Counted from the stretch's first letter, positions 20,701 through 32,156 are shown. The stretch: 64,000 nt of DNA from Nitrosomonadales bacterium (GCA_016195965.1 JACPYR010000017.1:1-64000), one strand, 5' to 3'. Numbers and translations: made by a program. The notes: generated by a model from the letters alone, not told the origin.

Positions 20701-20753
20701 TAAGCGGCAATACGTTGTCAATTGGTGGAAACACATTTACTCGCGCGATGTAA
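17745..20753 (+). CDS. Large Gly/Thr-rich lipoprotein with tandem C-terminal repeat domains
   Basis: Lipobox IAALLAGCGGGGGSGGSGGSGGG; poly-Thr linker; two ~137-aa C-terminal repeats beginning IVGSWYLSGGTNFVAGGGPGESVL / IIGSWYLSSGTNFVVGGGPGESVL. Confidence 0.8.
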   Translation: MNRNESTLKSGLLLVVGSIIAALLAGCGGGGGSGGSGGSGGGTATISGTAASGAPIVGQVVAIDAKGAKFSATTSASGAYTVNVAGGTAPFILTIIGTAGGKATTLTSVATAPGQTVNITPLTDLIVSTAAGQPGGATLATLCTSTVAADQTACKAALTAAATPANLSAAVTAVTNMVTATASAVGGVSKPDLLNGAFTANGTGMDKVLDAILVAPATTQTGTGSTATVTLIAVPGATLGTVAMPAISGATATTTVTPTTTALTTSITTATTAATALLEIQSCLASLNALYPVSMTTPPTAAQVGAFIDPTFSLAGPSIAANPNFAINLLSTAATATAGTNPGFAQPGFSITVSALSDFDFTPQPTAATLATSMVNSAVNLAAATPYAWVKINMTTSNGGSGNWKMVKGAAYAGCTGGWRIAGPAGHIQTHMRARVVKNNFGGITYTRELPFHIATTKAMAEGIGSIVVTGPGLSVYGNATAPVAAAVPANSITLLTPPVVVAPAVQIPVMTIKNQLVGNIESLQSCQDLAGTAAVAGTPCYDETAVAPGAVYTYTVYNTAMTPAVLYAYPVQIAAVPLSKAFVQANDKDLFAQNITASPAGVVALNTAVTSFATGAALDNLLTFSYTQSPVYGAQTNNCGIGVTDANNAVVLRAEQNVDGLPTQQTGCTFNTAGLNLGSLAKPASAFGGTNSWMYVGNMVLGNHLVSSQPYVATTTTTTTTTTTTTTTAASTIVGSWYLSGGTNFVAGGGPGESVLTFFADGTFIHAQSVMPGTVAQQTASQVWPGLEQATYTWNASTGVLTNTCPTVDTNGTAGISGVAPGGYTAYKGLPIGTACPYTVNTINGVTVSGNTLSLGGNTFTRVVDATNPIIGSWYLSSGTNFVVGGGPGESVLSFFVDGTFMHAQSVMSGTLAQQQALQVWPGLEQATYTWNASTGVLTHTCPTVDTNGTAGISGIAPGGYTAYKGLPIGTACPYTVNTITGVTVSGNTLSIGGNTFTRAM
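19944..20753 (+). repeat. Intragenic tandem duplication, period ~411 bp
   Basis: 19944-20354 and 20355-20753 encode near-identical ~137-aa segments. Confidence 0.85.
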
Positions 20754-20805
20754 TTCTCTGCTAAGGTATTTGACGTGACTCAGGAGGCTAGCTTCCTGAG
20801 TTCGA

Positions 20806-20845
20806 GTAAAAAACGCAAGGATCGAAAGGCCCTTGCGTTTTTTTG
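20806..20845 (+). terminator. Rho-independent terminator
   Basis: AAACGCAAGG-loop-CCTTGCGTTTTTTT. Confidence 0.85.
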
Positions 20846-20878
20846 TATCCGTCAATTTTCAAAGAACGATAAGGGCAT

Positions 20879-20944
20879 GTGGGAGCGGCTTCAGCCGCGA
20901 GAGATTTCAGTGGGAAGCGGCTTCGCGGCTAAAGCCGCTCCCAC
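20879..20944. repeat. REP/BIME-like palindromic pair
   Basis: GTGGGAGCGGCTTCAGCCGCGA ... TCGCGGCTAAAGCCGCTCCCAC; related copies at 15503-15528 and 32129-32156. Confidence 0.8.
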
Positions 20945-20947
20945 AGT

Positions 20948-21282
20948 TTAAGTGAGCTGTTGTTTCAACATTTCGCATAGACCGCTGACTGCCTGACGGT
21001 GAACTTCTGTTTTCGTTTTCGCAAACGTCTTGATCACCAGACCAGCGTTCAGCGTCACCACGCGATCAATCCGGATCCAGCTGGGTTTAGGGAGATGTCC
21101 TTCCAGCAATGCATCATTTTTCAGTGGTATCGCATTAATATGAGGGGAGCGTGAGCTGATTGCCATACCGATGAAGTCGCCATTTCGTCGGGTGTAGTCA
21201 ACACCAATACAGGCCGGCGCTTGGTCGTCGTTGCATCCGAGTATGGGAAAGGCGGTAATACCAGCGCTCCTGCCTTAAACAT
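20948..21282 (-). pseudogene. MazF/PemK-type toxin, frameshifted
   Basis: MFKAGALVLPPFPYSDATTTKRRPVLVLTTPDE in one frame; GDFIGMAISSRSPHINAIPLKNDALLEGHLPKPSWIRIDRVVTLN in the adjacent frame. Confidence 0.75.
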
Positions 21283-21458
21283 GATTCCACACCTCGTCGT
21301 CCGGATTGTCCCAAACACTGGCGAGCGATTTTTCCTGGGCTTGCATCAGATCATTCCACTGTGCCTGTTCCTGACGCGACTTGAGATAGCCGATGAAATC
21401 CAGCACTTCCCTCACTTGCCCCTCCGGCAATGACAATTTCAGCCAATCCCATGTTCAT
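21275..21458 (-). pseudogene. Cognate antitoxin-like ORF, probably frameshifted near the N-terminus
   Basis: Hand translation: MNMGLAEIV in one frame, LSLPEGQVREVLDFIGYLKSRQEQAQWNDLMQAQEKSLASVWDNPDDEVWNHV* in another; overlaps the toxin start. Confidence 0.6.
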
Positions 21459-21528
21459 CTCCTTCAATAACACTATGTTAACGTTGTTTGTCCAGACTAG
21501 ATCATCCCTTCGACAGCACTCAGCGGCT

Positions 21529-22104
21529 TCAAGCCTTCGACAACAGCTTCAGCGCCTGGCGTATGCCATCCGAGACGTTGACTTCTTTGGGCAATTGCTT
21601 GGCCGCCCAGTCCGCTTCCTTTTCGTTGTAGCCCAGCGCCTGCAGGGCATTGACGATGTCGTTGCTGGCTGATGCGATGGCGGCACCCGGCGTGGCGCTG
21701 GTCACGGCGAACTTGCCCTGCAATTCCAGCAGCAGGCGTTCGGCGGTTTTCTTGCCCACGCCGGGTATCTTGGTGAGCCGCCCGGCATCCTTGTTCGCCA
21801 CCGCGACGGCCAGATCGGCAAGGCTTAAGCCGGATAACACCGAGAGCGCCAGCTTGGGCCCGACGCCGCTGATCTTGAGCAACTGGCGGAACGCGACGCG
21901 CTCCTCGTTGCTGGCAAATCCGTACAGCAGATGCGCATCTTCGCGCACGATCAGTTGCGTGTGCAGCACCACTTTTTCGTGCAGCACCGGCAGGTTGTAG
22001 AACGTGCTCATCGGCACGTCGAGTTCGTATGCCACGCCCTGCACGTCCAGCAGGATTTGCGGCGGATTCTTTTCCAACAATATTCCGGTTAAGCGACCGA
22101 TCAT
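21529..22104 (-). CDS. ruvA: Holliday junction branch migration protein RuvA
   Basis: [49 protein letters not shown] HhH. Confidence 0.97.
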   Translation of the reverse strand: MIGRLTGILLEKNPPQILLDVQGVAYELDVPMSTFYNLPVLHEKVVLHTQLIVREDAHLLYGFASNEERVAFRQLLKISGVGPKLALSVLSGLSLADLAVAVANKDAGRLTKIPGVGKKTAERLLLELQGKFAVTSATPGAAIASASNDIVNALQALGYNEKEADWAAKQLPKEVNVSDGIRQALKLLSKA

Positions 22105-22349
22105 TTCAACTCCACCTTTTATAAACTGCTGATTAAATCCGTTCGTGGTGAGCTTATCGAATCATGTGCGGATTTAATCTACTTGTTAAATTCACCCTTC
22201 GACAAGCTGGTGGAACAACTAGCCATTCGACTAGGCTTCAAACGACGATAGCCAAGTACACCCGCAAGGGGTACGCCGTGGTTGTATGGGGCTGAAGCCC
22301 CGACAACACACGCAGGCTGGTTATCAGGGCGAACGGCCTTCATGCTCTA

Positions 22350-22994
22350 TCAAATCAGCCTCCCGTTCTTCATGCGATACCCCGCCGTTGCCAGTTGGCC
22401 CAAACCTTGCCCGCCATTCGCGTGGGCGATCGCGCAGGCCAGCGCATCTGCCGCGTCCGGGCTGGGGGTGCCGGACAATTTCAGCAGGCGCTGCACCATC
22501 TGCTGCACCTGTTCTTTGTCGGCGTGGCCGTTGCCGACCACGGCCTGCTTGACTTGCAATGCGGTGTATTCCGCCACCGGCAGATTCGCCAGCACCGCCG
22601 CGCAAATCGCCGCGCCGCGCGCCTGGCCGAGCAGCAGCGTGGATTGCGGATTGACGTTGACGAATACTTTTTCCACCGCGACTTGTTGCGGCTGATGCTG
22701 CGCGATCACTTCGCACAGCGAATTCAATATTACTTTTAATCGCTCCGGCAATTCGCCGTCCGGTGTCTTGATGCAGCCGCTGGCGACGTAGTGCAACTGC
22801 TGGCCTTCTTTATCGAGCACCCCAAAGCCCGTCACACGTAACCCCGGATCAATTCCCAATATCCTGGTGTGGGAGGGCGCAAGGGGCAAGGGGCAAGGGG
22901 CAAGGTGAGCATCCTTGGAACGTTCAGCGACGGTTTCCTGAACCTTGAGCCTTGTACCTTGTGTCTTGAACCTTGAGCCTTGAGCTTTGTTCAT
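22350..22994 (-). CDS. ruvC: Crossover junction endodeoxyribonuclease RuvC
   Basis: [57 protein letters not shown]. True start uncertain because low-complexity repeats lie in the N-terminal region. Confidence 0.93.
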   Translation of the reverse strand: MNKAQGSRFKTQGTRLKVQETVAERSKDAHLAPCPLPLAPSHTRILGIDPGLRVTGFGVLDKEGQQLHYVASGCIKTPDGELPERLKVILNSLCEVIAQHQPQQVAVEKVFVNVNPQSTLLLGQARGAAICAAVLANLPVAEYTALQVKQAVVGNGHADKEQVQQMVQRLLKLSGTPSPDAADALACAIAHANGGQGLGQLATAGYRMKNGRLI

Positions 22995-23719
22995 CAGTGT
23001 TCTATCACCGCCGTCGTATAAACTTCCTGCACATCGTCGAGATCTTCCAGCGCGTCGAGCAGCTTCTGCATTTTCACCGCGTCGTCTCCGGTGAAGATCA
23101 CTTCGTTGGCGGGCTTCATGATGACTTCGCCGAACTCGGGCTTGTAGCCTGCGGCTTCCAGCGCCTGCTTCACGTTGACGAAATCGTGCGGCGAGGTGAT
23201 CACTTCTATGCTGCCGTCGTCGTGGCTGACGATGTCTTCCGCGCCGGCATCCAGCGCGACTTCCATCAGGCCGTTCTCGTCGGTGCCGGGGGCGAAGATC
23301 ATCTGGCCGCAATGTTTGAACAGGAACGATACCGAACCGTCGGTGCCGAGGTTGCCGCCGTTCTTGGTAAACGCGTAGCGCACATCGGCCACGGTGCGGG
23401 TCTTGTTGTCGGTCATGCAATCCACCATCACCGCCGCGCCGTTGATGCCATAGCCCTCGTAGCGCAGCTCTTCATAATTGACTCCATCCAGTTCGCCGCT
23501 GCCACGTTTGATCGCGCGTTCGACGTTGTCCTTGGGCATATTGTTGGCGTAGGCCTTGTCCATCGCCAGGCGCAGGCGCGGATTGCCGTCCGGGTCGCCG
23601 CCGCCCAGCCTCGCCGCGACGGTGATTTCCTTGATCAGGCGCGTGAATATCTTGCCGCGCTTGGCATCCTGCTTGCCCTTGCGGTGCTGGATATTTGCCC
23701 ATTTGCTGTGTCCCGCCAT
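22994..23719 (-). CDS. yebC: YebC/PmpR family transcriptional/translation regulator
   Basis: [32 protein letters not shown]. Confidence 0.96.
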   Translation of the reverse strand: MAGHSKWANIQHRKGKQDAKRGKIFTRLIKEITVAARLGGGDPDGNPRLRLAMDKAYANNMPKDNVERAIKRGSGELDGVNYEELRYEGYGINGAAVMVDCMTDNKTRTVADVRYAFTKNGGNLGTDGSVSFLFKHCGQMIFAPGTDENGLMEVALDAGAEDIVSHDDGSIEVITSPHDFVNVKQALEAAGYKPEFGEVIMKPANEVIFTGDDAVKMQKLLDALEDLDDVQEVYTTAVIEH

Positions 23720-23807
23720 GCTTGCCTCCTAAAACCAGTTATGCATTTCATAAATATTTATCATGCGATGGTATCATTTAGACCGTTGCAACCCAAGTCA
23801 GACCGAT

Positions 23808-25328
23808 ATGACAGAACCTTTGCTGATAGCCAAGAATAACCTGCAAGAACTTTACCTGTTGCCGCAGATGGCCAGCCGCCACGGCTTGATCACCGGTGCG
23901 ACCGGAACCGGCAAGACCGTCACCTTGCAGACGCTGGCGGAAGCCTTCAGCCGTATCGGCGTGCCGGTGTTCCTGTCCGACATCAAGGGCGACCTGTCCG
24001 GCGTGAGCAAGGCGGGCGGCGGCAATGCCAAGGTCGAAGCGCGCGTGGAACAGCTGGGCCTTGCCGACTTCGCGCACCGTGCGTATCCGGTGACGTTCTG
24101 GGACGTGTTTGGCAAGATGGGCCATCCGCTGCGCGCGACGATTTCCGACATGGGGCCGCTGCTGATCGGGCGGATGCTGAATCTCAACGAGGTGCAACTG
24201 GGCGTGCTGTCACTGGTGTTCAAGATCGCAGACGACTATGGCCTGTTGCTGCTCGACCTGAAAGACCTGCGCGCGATGGTGCAGAGCGTGGGCGACAACG
24301 CCGCCGACTTCACCACCGAGTACGGCAATATCTCCACCGCCAGCATAGGTGCGATCCAGCGCGGGCTGTTGCAGATCGAGATGCAGGGCGGCGACCAGCT
24401 GTTCGGCGAACCGATGCTCAACATCGAAGACCTGATGCAGACCGACAGCAACGGCTGCGGCATGATCAACATCCTCGCCGCCGACCAGTTGATGACCTCG
24501 CCCAAGGTCTACTCGACGCTGCTGCTGTGGTTGCTCTCCGAGCTGTTCGAGCATCTGCCGGAGACAGGCGACTTGGATCGCCCGAAGCTGGTGTTCTTCT
24601 TCGACGAGGCGCACCTGCTGTTCAACGATGCGCCCGCCGCGTTGCTGGACAAGATCGAGCAGGTGGTGCGGCTGATCCGCTCCAAGGGTGTGGGCGTGTA
24701 TTTCGTCACGCAGAATCCCGCCGACGTGCCGGACAGGGTGTTGGGCCAACTCGGTAACCGTGTGCAACATGCGCTGCGCGCTTTTTCGCCGCGCGATCAG
24801 AAAGCGGTCAAGGCCGCCGCCGAGACGATGCGCGATAACCCGGCGCTGGATGAGGCGAGCGTCATCACCCAACTGGGGGTAGGCGAGGCGCTGGTCTCAT
24901 GCCTTGATGAAAAAGGCACGCCCAATATTGTCGAGCGCGCGCTGATCGTTCCGCCACAGGCACAGATCGGCCCGATCACCGAGTCCGAACGCAAAGCGAT
25001 CATGCAGGCCTCGCTGCTTGCCGGACATTACGAAAACGTGATCGACCGCGAATCGGCCTACGAGATACTCAAGGGCCGCACGAATGAAAAACAGGGAGAA
25101 GTTCCCGCCCCGCAACCTACCCCGCAAACGCCGCAAGCAAACAGCGGTGGCGGCCTGGGCGACATGCTGGGCGGAATTTTTGGCGGCAGCGGTGGCAACA
25201 GCCGCGCCAGCAGTCGCCAAAGCATAGGCGAAGCCTTCGTCAAGAGTGCCGCACGCTCGATCGGTTCGGCGGTCGGGCGTGAGATCATACGCGGGGTGCT
25301 GGGCTCGATATTGGGTGGCCGCAAGTAA
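23808..25328 (+). CDS. HerA-like / DUF853 (YjgR) helicase
   Basis: [64 protein letters not shown]. Confidence 0.92.
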   Translation: MTEPLLIAKNNLQELYLLPQMASRHGLITGATGTGKTVTLQTLAEAFSRIGVPVFLSDIKGDLSGVSKAGGGNAKVEARVEQLGLADFAHRAYPVTFWDVFGKMGHPLRATISDMGPLLIGRMLNLNEVQLGVLSLVFKIADDYGLLLLDLKDLRAMVQSVGDNAADFTTEYGNISTASIGAIQRGLLQIEMQGGDQLFGEPMLNIEDLMQTDSNGCGMINILAADQLMTSPKVYSTLLLWLLSELFEHLPETGDLDRPKLVFFFDEAHLLFNDAPAALLDKIEQVVRLIRSKGVGVYFVTQNPADVPDRVLGQLGNRVQHALRAFSPRDQKAVKAAAETMRDNPALDEASVITQLGVGEALVSCLDEKGTPNIVERALIVPPQAQIGPITESERKAIMQASLLAGHYENVIDRESAYEILKGRTNEKQGEVPAPQPTPQTPQANSGGGLGDMLGGIFGGSGGNSRASSRQSIGEAFVKSAARSIGSAVGREIIRGVLGSILGGRK

Positions 25329-25359
25329 GCAACATAAATTCTGTAGGGCGGGGCGAGAC

Positions 25360-25974
25360 ATGAAAGCGATACTGATAGCCAATCCTAAAGGTGGCAGCGG
25401 CAAGACCACGCTGTCGGTCAATATTACGGGCTATCTGGCCAATCGCGGCCAGCGCGTGGCCTTGCTCGATCTGGATCGCCAGCAGTCAGCCGCGCGGTGG
25501 CTGGCGATGCGGCCCGGCTATCTTCCTGCAATAGAATTGCTTGCATCGAAAAAAGATGAAGCGCGCCGCGCCGATATCCTGGTGATAGACTCGCCCGCCG
25601 GGCTGCATGGAAAAAACCTTGATCATGCCATCAAGCTCGCCAGCATAATCATCGTGCCTATAGCACCCTCTTTATTCGATCTGCAAGCCAGCAGGGACTT
25701 CCTGCAAACATTGACTTTGGAAAGTAAAGTGCGTAACGGTTTTTGCCGCATCGGTGTGGTCGGCATGCGCATGGAGATGCGCACCAAAGCGGCTTTTGCG
25801 CTGGAGCATTTTCTGGCGACCTTCGATTTGCCGATACTCGCCTACCTGCGGGAAACCCAGGTCTATGTGAATGCCGCCTTTGAGGGAAAATCCCTGTTCG
25901 ATCTGCCGCCTTATCTTGCCGGGCGCGAGCTGGAGCAATGGGCGTTTTTGCAGGGCTGGCTGGAACAGGAATAA
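25360..25974 (+). CDS. ParA-family ATPase
   Basis: MKAILIANPKGGSGKTTLSVNITGYLANRGQRVALLDLDRQQSAARW. Confidence 0.9.
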   Translation: MKAILIANPKGGSGKTTLSVNITGYLANRGQRVALLDLDRQQSAARWLAMRPGYLPAIELLASKKDEARRADILVIDSPAGLHGKNLDHAIKLASIIIVPIAPSLFDLQASRDFLQTLTLESKVRNGFCRIGVVGMRMEMRTKAAFALEHFLATFDLPILAYLRETQVYVNAAFEGKSLFDLPPYLAGRELEQWAFLQGWLEQE

Positions 25975-26583
25975 TCAAAAAGTTTCTTGGCGTTTGCCCT
26001 GTTCTTGAGTGGCCCTCAGATTGCGCATGCAAACGGAAAACCGTGCTTCTTCTTCCGGGGAGACATGTTGGTCGAACTGAAATAGCTCGTCAGGATCATC
26101 TTCCTGACGGTTTATTCCAGATTTGAAATTCAGCCCGACGATGAAATTTTCTTGCAACATTGCGGTCAAAAGATCTGCCGTGCTGGAAAATTCGCTGTTC
26201 ACCATATAGGCGTCGCTATGCGCCGATTCTTCATCCTTGTAGAACATCGGGCGCTTGCCCGAACCGGTCGTGACCCATGCCCTTTGTAATTTTCCAGGCG
26301 ATGCGGAATCTGCCTTGCCGTGCTTTGCGATGGTCTTCCTGGCGACCGCTTTGAATACGCCGAATGCAGCTCCCGTTTCTTTCCTGAATACGGTGATCAG
26401 TATATTGAGGGATAGACCGTCCGGTGTTTCTCCGGTGGCCCGCAGTCCGCATCCGGTTTGCCGTCCATTGCTGAAATAATCAACCGTCGCCAAATGCTGG
26501 TTCAGTGGAACGATAGGGGCAGGGGAGTCGGCCAGCGCCGGTGTTGACAACAGCACGCCAACAAGAAGAATCCAGTATTTCAT
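25975..26583 (-). CDS. Hypothetical secreted protein
   Basis: Signal peptide MKYWILLVGVLLSTPALADS; no family recognised. Confidence 0.6.
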   Translation of the reverse strand: MKYWILLVGVLLSTPALADSPAPIVPLNQHLATVDYFSNGRQTGCGLRATGETPDGLSLNILITVFRKETGAAFGVFKAVARKTIAKHGKADSASPGKLQRAWVTTGSGKRPMFYKDEESAHSDAYMVNSEFSSTADLLTAMLQENFIVGLNFKSGINRQEDDPDELFQFDQHVSPEEEARFSVCMRNLRATQEQGKRQETF

Positions 26584-26725
26584 TTGCACTCCCCTTCGGC
26601 TTAAATCCTGGCTACGCGTTAAATTATTATTGTACTCTATAAGCTGCGCCGCACATGCAGTACACATTCTGATAGGTCATTTCATACCCACTTTTCCCAT
26701 GAACCGCATGGGGGATGGTGAAACT

Positions 26726-27028
26726 CTATGCGGCCTTGAGTTGCTGGATGTGGGTGTAGTCGCCTTGCTGTTCCAGCGTCCACACGTCTACAGCCTGCTG
26801 CATCCTTAGCCACAGCCCCGCGCCATTACCCAATAGCTTTCCCAAGCGGATTGCCATATCCGGTGTAACTGGGCGGTGTCCGTTCAGTATCTCAGACACG
26901 GTGCGGCGCGACACGCCCAGCCGGTCGGCAAGCTCGCCTTGCGTGATCCCCAGCTCAGGCAACACCACCTCGCGCAGCAATGCGCCCGGATGGCTGGGTG
27001 CACGTTTTTTGTTTCGTAAAGTATCCAT
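26726..27028 (-). CDS. higA: HigA-family antitoxin
   Basis: HPGALLREVVLPELGITQGELADRLGVSRRTVSEILNGHRPVTPDMAIRLGKLLG. Confidence 0.92.
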   Translation of the reverse strand: MDTLRNKKRAPSHPGALLREVVLPELGITQGELADRLGVSRRTVSEILNGHRPVTPDMAIRLGKLLGNGAGLWLRMQQAVDVWTLEQQGDYTHIQQLKAA

Positions 27029-27306
27029 CAGTGATAATCCTCCAAGTCCAGAATGTAAGCGTCTCCATTTTCAAATTCAAACGTGATGCGCCAATTGGCC
27101 GACACTCTCACGCTCCACAGGTTGCGCTTGTCGCCCTTCAAGCGGTGCAGGCGTAAGCCGGGCAAGTCCAATTCTTTCACCTGTTCCGCTGCGTCTATTG
27201 CATCAAGTATCAGGGTAATGCGGGGCGCATAGTCCGCCTGCACACCGCTGACACTGTCTTTAATAAATAGCCGCTCAAGCCCTTTGTGTTTGAAGCTCTT
27301 AATCAT
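27028..27306 (-). CDS. higB: HigB-family toxin
   Basis: MIKSFKHKGLERLFIKDSVSGVQADYAPRI ... LHRLKGDKRNLWSVRVSANWRITFEFENGDAYILDLEDYH. Confidence 0.93.
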   Translation of the reverse strand: MIKSFKHKGLERLFIKDSVSGVQADYAPRITLILDAIDAAEQVKELDLPGLRLHRLKGDKRNLWSVRVSANWRITFEFENGDAYILDLEDYH

Positions 27307-27367
27307 GGCTTATTGTAACCTTATAAGTTACATTGTCAAGCATCGCCTGCGCGCGTGTTCGGTCATG

Positions 27368-27565
27368 CTATGCGGCGCTTGCATGGTGCGCCTGTGCTAT
27401 CGCTTCCGTTGCGCCCCAGGCTGAACAGACGGGCAGGTCGGGAAAGGTAGCTATGTAGCATTCATCCTCATCACTCCAGAAAACTTCAACCGGGTAGGAT
27501 GCCCAGCGCCCGCGCAACACCATCTGCCCGCTGTCAATGTCGGCCTGTGTGATGGGCATATTCAC
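27368..27565 (-). CDS. HicB-like antitoxin, probably truncated
   Basis: YPVEVFWSDEDECYIATFPDLPVCSAWGATEA then an early stop; no HicA seen nearby. Confidence 0.6.
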   Translation of the reverse strand: MNMPITQADIDSGQMVLRGRWASYPVEVFWSDEDECYIATFPDLPVCSAWGATEAIAQAHHASAA

Positions 27566-27626
27566 GGCATACCCGCTTTTATACCCATTTTTTTTCTAGG
27601 ATGGCAATGCATACCTTTGGACTGCT

Positions 27627-27672
27627 AAAAACAACAAAGCCCAGTGCTACCGGGCTTTTACGTTGTTTTTTT
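27627..27672 (-). terminator. Terminator downstream of ychF
   Basis: Minus strand: AAAAGCCCGGTAGCACTGGGCTTTGTTGTTTTT. Confidence 0.7.
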
Positions 27673-27708
27673 GGATGGCATTGGATGCCATTGGACAGGT
27701 AAAACGGT

Positions 27709-28800
27709 TTACACATTGAACAGGAAGTTCATTACGTCTCCATCCTGCACCACGTAGTCTTTGCCTTCGACGCGCATCTTGCCTTTTTCCTTCGCGCCCG
27801 CCTCGCCGCCGCAGGCGATGAAGTCGGCATAGGAGATGGTCTGCGCGCGGATGAAACCTTTCTCGAAGTCGGTGTGGATCACGCCCGCCGCCTGCGGTGC
27901 AGTGTCGCCTTTGTTGATGGTCCAGGCGCGTACTTCTTTGACGCCTGCGGTGAAATAAGTTTGCAGGCCCAGCAGGTCGTAGCCGGTGCGGATCAGCCGG
28001 TTCAGGCCGGGTTCGTCCAGCCCCAGGTCGGCGAGGAATTCTTTCTTGTCGGCGTCGTCCAGATCGGCCAGTTCGGCCTCGATCTTGGCGGACAGCGCCA
28101 CGACCGGCGCGCCTTCCTTGGCGGCGTGTTCGCGCAATCGGTCCAGATGCGGGTTGTTCTCGAAGCCGTCTTCCAGCACGTTGCCGACGTACATCGCGGG
28201 CTTGATCGTGAGGAGGCACAGCGGCTTGACGAGCAGCTTCTCATCCTCGCTCAAGCCGAAGGTACGCGCGGGCTTGCCTTCGTTCAGATGCGGCAGCAGT
28301 TTTTCCAGCAGGGCCACCAGCTTCTGCGCGTCCTTGTCGCCGGACTTGGCCTTCTTGCCGTCGCGCTGAATGGTGCGCTCCACCACCGCCAGGTCGGCCA
28401 GCGCCAGCTCGGTGAGGATCACTTCGATGTCGGAGATCGGATCGACGCGCCCGGCTACATGCACTACGTTGGGATCATCGAAGCAGCGCACTACGTTCAC
28501 GATCGCATCGGTCTCGCGGATGTTGGCGAGGAACTGGTTGCCCAGGCCTTCGCCCTTGGAGGCTCCCGCCACCAAGCCCGCGATGTCGACGAACTCGACG
28601 ATGGCGGGCTGCATCTTCTGCGGCTTGACGATTTCGGCCAGGGCCTGCATGCGCGGGTCGGGTACCTCGACGATACCGACGTTGGGCTCGATGGTGCAGA
28701 ACGGATAATTCTCCGCAGCTATCCCTGCCTTGGTCAGTGCGTTGAACAGGGTGGACTTGCCGACATTGGGCGGGCCGACGATACCGCATTTCAAACTCAT
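27709..28800 (-). CDS. ychF: Redox-regulated ATPase YchF
   Basis: [50 protein letters not shown]. Confidence 0.98.
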   Translation of the reverse strand: MSLKCGIVGPPNVGKSTLFNALTKAGIAAENYPFCTIEPNVGIVEVPDPRMQALAEIVKPQKMQPAIVEFVDIAGLVAGASKGEGLGNQFLANIRETDAIVNVVRCFDDPNVVHVAGRVDPISDIEVILTELALADLAVVERTIQRDGKKAKSGDKDAQKLVALLEKLLPHLNEGKPARTFGLSEDEKLLVKPLCLLTIKPAMYVGNVLEDGFENNPHLDRLREHAAKEGAPVVALSAKIEAELADLDDADKKEFLADLGLDEPGLNRLIRTGYDLLGLQTYFTAGVKEVRAWTINKGDTAPQAAGVIHTDFEKGFIRAQTISYADFIACGGEAGAKEKGKMRVEGKDYVVQDGDVMNFLFNV

Positions 28801-29116
28801 GGTGGTTCCTTGCTGGATTCTGAAAGGCGCGAATTGTAACACCCTTGGGGGATTGGACTTGTCGGCTGGATGAAGCACGGCTGAAAATAATTACAGCAAT
28901 AGGTCAGATTCCTGGTTGAGGGCGGGACTCTCAAGATGGAGGGGTGGGCTGAATGTGCGGTCCGGGATGGATAGTAGCCGGCATGCCGATCAAGATGATG
29001 GATTTCATCTTGATCGGAGGTGCAGCGTCGTTAATCCGGCATGGCCATTCTTATCAACAGCATGAACTTTTTGACCGCCAGGCGATGCTTCATGGGGGCT
29101 GATTTCAGGATGAATA

Positions 29117-30400
<1,284 letters not shown>

Positions 30401-30703
30401 TTAACAATGAACTGAAGCCCTCAATGACGACCGAGAGCGGCGACTGGTGCAAATTCAGAAACCCATACAACATGATAGCCCCAAATGGCGGTTACCAGCA
30501 AAAATTGTTACCCCAAATTGCATCGGTACCGGGAGTCGCAACAGGCGTTCAGAATGTTGGCGCCGGACGATTCTGTTGGTTGGGTAGAACAGAGTTTGCG
30601 CGATGATGGACTCAAGGATGGAATAGCGGTGGGTTTGGTACTCGGGTCAAGTATGAGATACTTCATCGGGGCAATTTTCATGTTTATCCGCAGGAGCCGG
30701 CTC

Positions 30704-31318
30704 ATGGGCAAGAAAATAAAGTTTATTGTCTGGTTGCTGTTGATGGCCTTATCGGGATTAGGTACGGTGCATGCGCAAGACGACGATTTTGCCGCCGGCA
30801 AGGCAAAGTCCAAGTTATGCCAGCAGTGCCACGGCGAAGACGGCAATAGCATCAATCCTTTTTGCCCCAATCTGGCGGGGCAGAATCCGGCTTATTTAGA
30901 GAAACAAATCCGCGATTTTCAGGCCAGGGTGCGCGTTGATCCGATCATGACCGGGGTGTCGCAAAGCGTTATTTCAGATCAGGATGTCAAGGATATTGCG
31001 GCTTACTTTGGTAGCCGCAAGCGGATGGCTGGTTATAACGCTAACAAAATCGGCCAGCTCATTTTTCGCGAAGGTAAACCTGAAAGCGGCCTGGATTCCT
31101 GTGCCAGTTGTCACGGCGAAAACGGCAGAGGCAAGCAGGACGATGCAGTGGCCTTCCCCGTGTTAGGCGGACAAACCAGGGACTACGTTATCAAACAATT
31201 GAGAGATATGCGCAGCGGCGCCCGCCACAACGATCCCGCAGGCATGATGGGCGATATTGCCAAAAAGTTGAGCGATGCGGAAATCAGCGCGCTGGCGGAT
31301 TACATTTCGGAGCTGTGA
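30704..31318 (+). CDS. Diheme cytochrome c (cytochrome c4-like)
   Basis: Signal peptide; two CxxCH motifs, CQQCHGEDGN and CASCHGENGRG. Confidence 0.92.
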   Translation: MGKKIKFIVWLLLMALSGLGTVHAQDDDFAAGKAKSKLCQQCHGEDGNSINPFCPNLAGQNPAYLEKQIRDFQARVRVDPIMTGVSQSVISDQDVKDIAAYFGSRKRMAGYNANKIGQLIFREGKPESGLDSCASCHGENGRGKQDDAVAFPVLGGQTRDYVIKQLRDMRSGARHNDPAGMMGDIAKKLSDAEISALADYISEL

Positions 31319-31372
31319 AGCGTAGCCATCATCCGGCAAGTCCCGCATCCTCAAGTCAGCAGTCTTGGTCGG

Positions 31373-31948
31373 CTAAGCGCTGTGCAGCTTCAGCATCGCC
31401 GCTTCGGGTTTCCCCTCGATGATCAGATGCGCGAGGCCATGCGCTTTTTTCATCGCCGCATCGATTAATTCGCGGTCTTCCAGGCGCGGATTGCCTAACA
31501 CGTAATTGGATACTTCGCTACGCTCACCGGGATGACCGATACCGATACGCAGCCGCCAGAAATCATTGCTGCCCAGATGCGCGATGATGTCCTTCAGCCC
31601 GTTGTGCCCGCCGTGTCCACCGCCGATTTTCAGGCGCGCCACACCCGGTGGTAAATCCAGCTCGTCATGAACAACCAGTATTTCCGCCGGGGAGATTTTA
31701 TAGAACTGTGCCAGCGCACCGACAGAGCGGCCACTGTGATTCATGAAGGTTTGCGGTTTGAGCAGCCATGTTTCATGGCCATGCAACTGGGCGCGTGCGG
31801 TCAGGCCGAGAAACTTGCTCTCGCTCTTGAAGCTCTGTTTTTGTATAAGCGCGAGTTCATCCACCCACCAGAAGCCGACGTTGTGCCGGGTGGTTTCGTA
31901 TTCGCTTCCGGGATTGCCCAGGCCAATGATCAAGCGTATCTCAGTCAT
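31373..31948 (-). CDS. pth: Peptidyl-tRNA hydrolase
   Basis: [58 protein letters not shown]. Confidence 0.97.
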   Translation of the reverse strand: MTEIRLIIGLGNPGSEYETTRHNVGFWWVDELALIQKQSFKSESKFLGLTARAQLHGHETWLLKPQTFMNHSGRSVGALAQFYKISPAEILVVHDELDLPPGVARLKIGGGHGGHNGLKDIIAHLGSNDFWRLRIGIGHPGERSEVSNYVLGNPRLEDRELIDAAMKKAHGLAHLIIEGKPEAAMLKLHSA

Positions 31949-32128
31949 GTTGTCTTTCAATTCTGGTTGATTAACGAAAGCCGCTAATTTTCGGGCCACA
32001 GAGATTAAAAATCAAATGCTCATGAAAATCGTCATGCAAACGATCTCCGGGCGCGCAGCGCTGAAGCGGGGCGCTAGTGTAGCGTTGCACTGTTGATTAA
32101 ACTTAATGGAGTTATCGAGCAAGTCATT

Positions 32129-32156
32129 TGTGGGAGCGGCTTTAGCCGCTCCCACT
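32129..32156. repeat. REP-like palindrome
   Basis: TGTGGGAGCGGCTTTAGCCGCTCCCACT, same core as 20879. Confidence 0.7.

Noticed and set aside
22994-23420. Upstream extension of the ruvC ORF (to 23420)
   Set aside because: Overlaps yebC on the same strand in another frame; Arg-rich nonsense composition.
23808-25974. HerA-like helicase plus ParA as an anti-phage system
   Set aside because: The DUF853/YjgR helicase is common as a housekeeping gene and no nuclease partner (NurA, DUF4297, Sir2) is adjacent.
27874-28839. 321-aa plus-strand ORF
   Set aside because: Antisense shadow of ychF.
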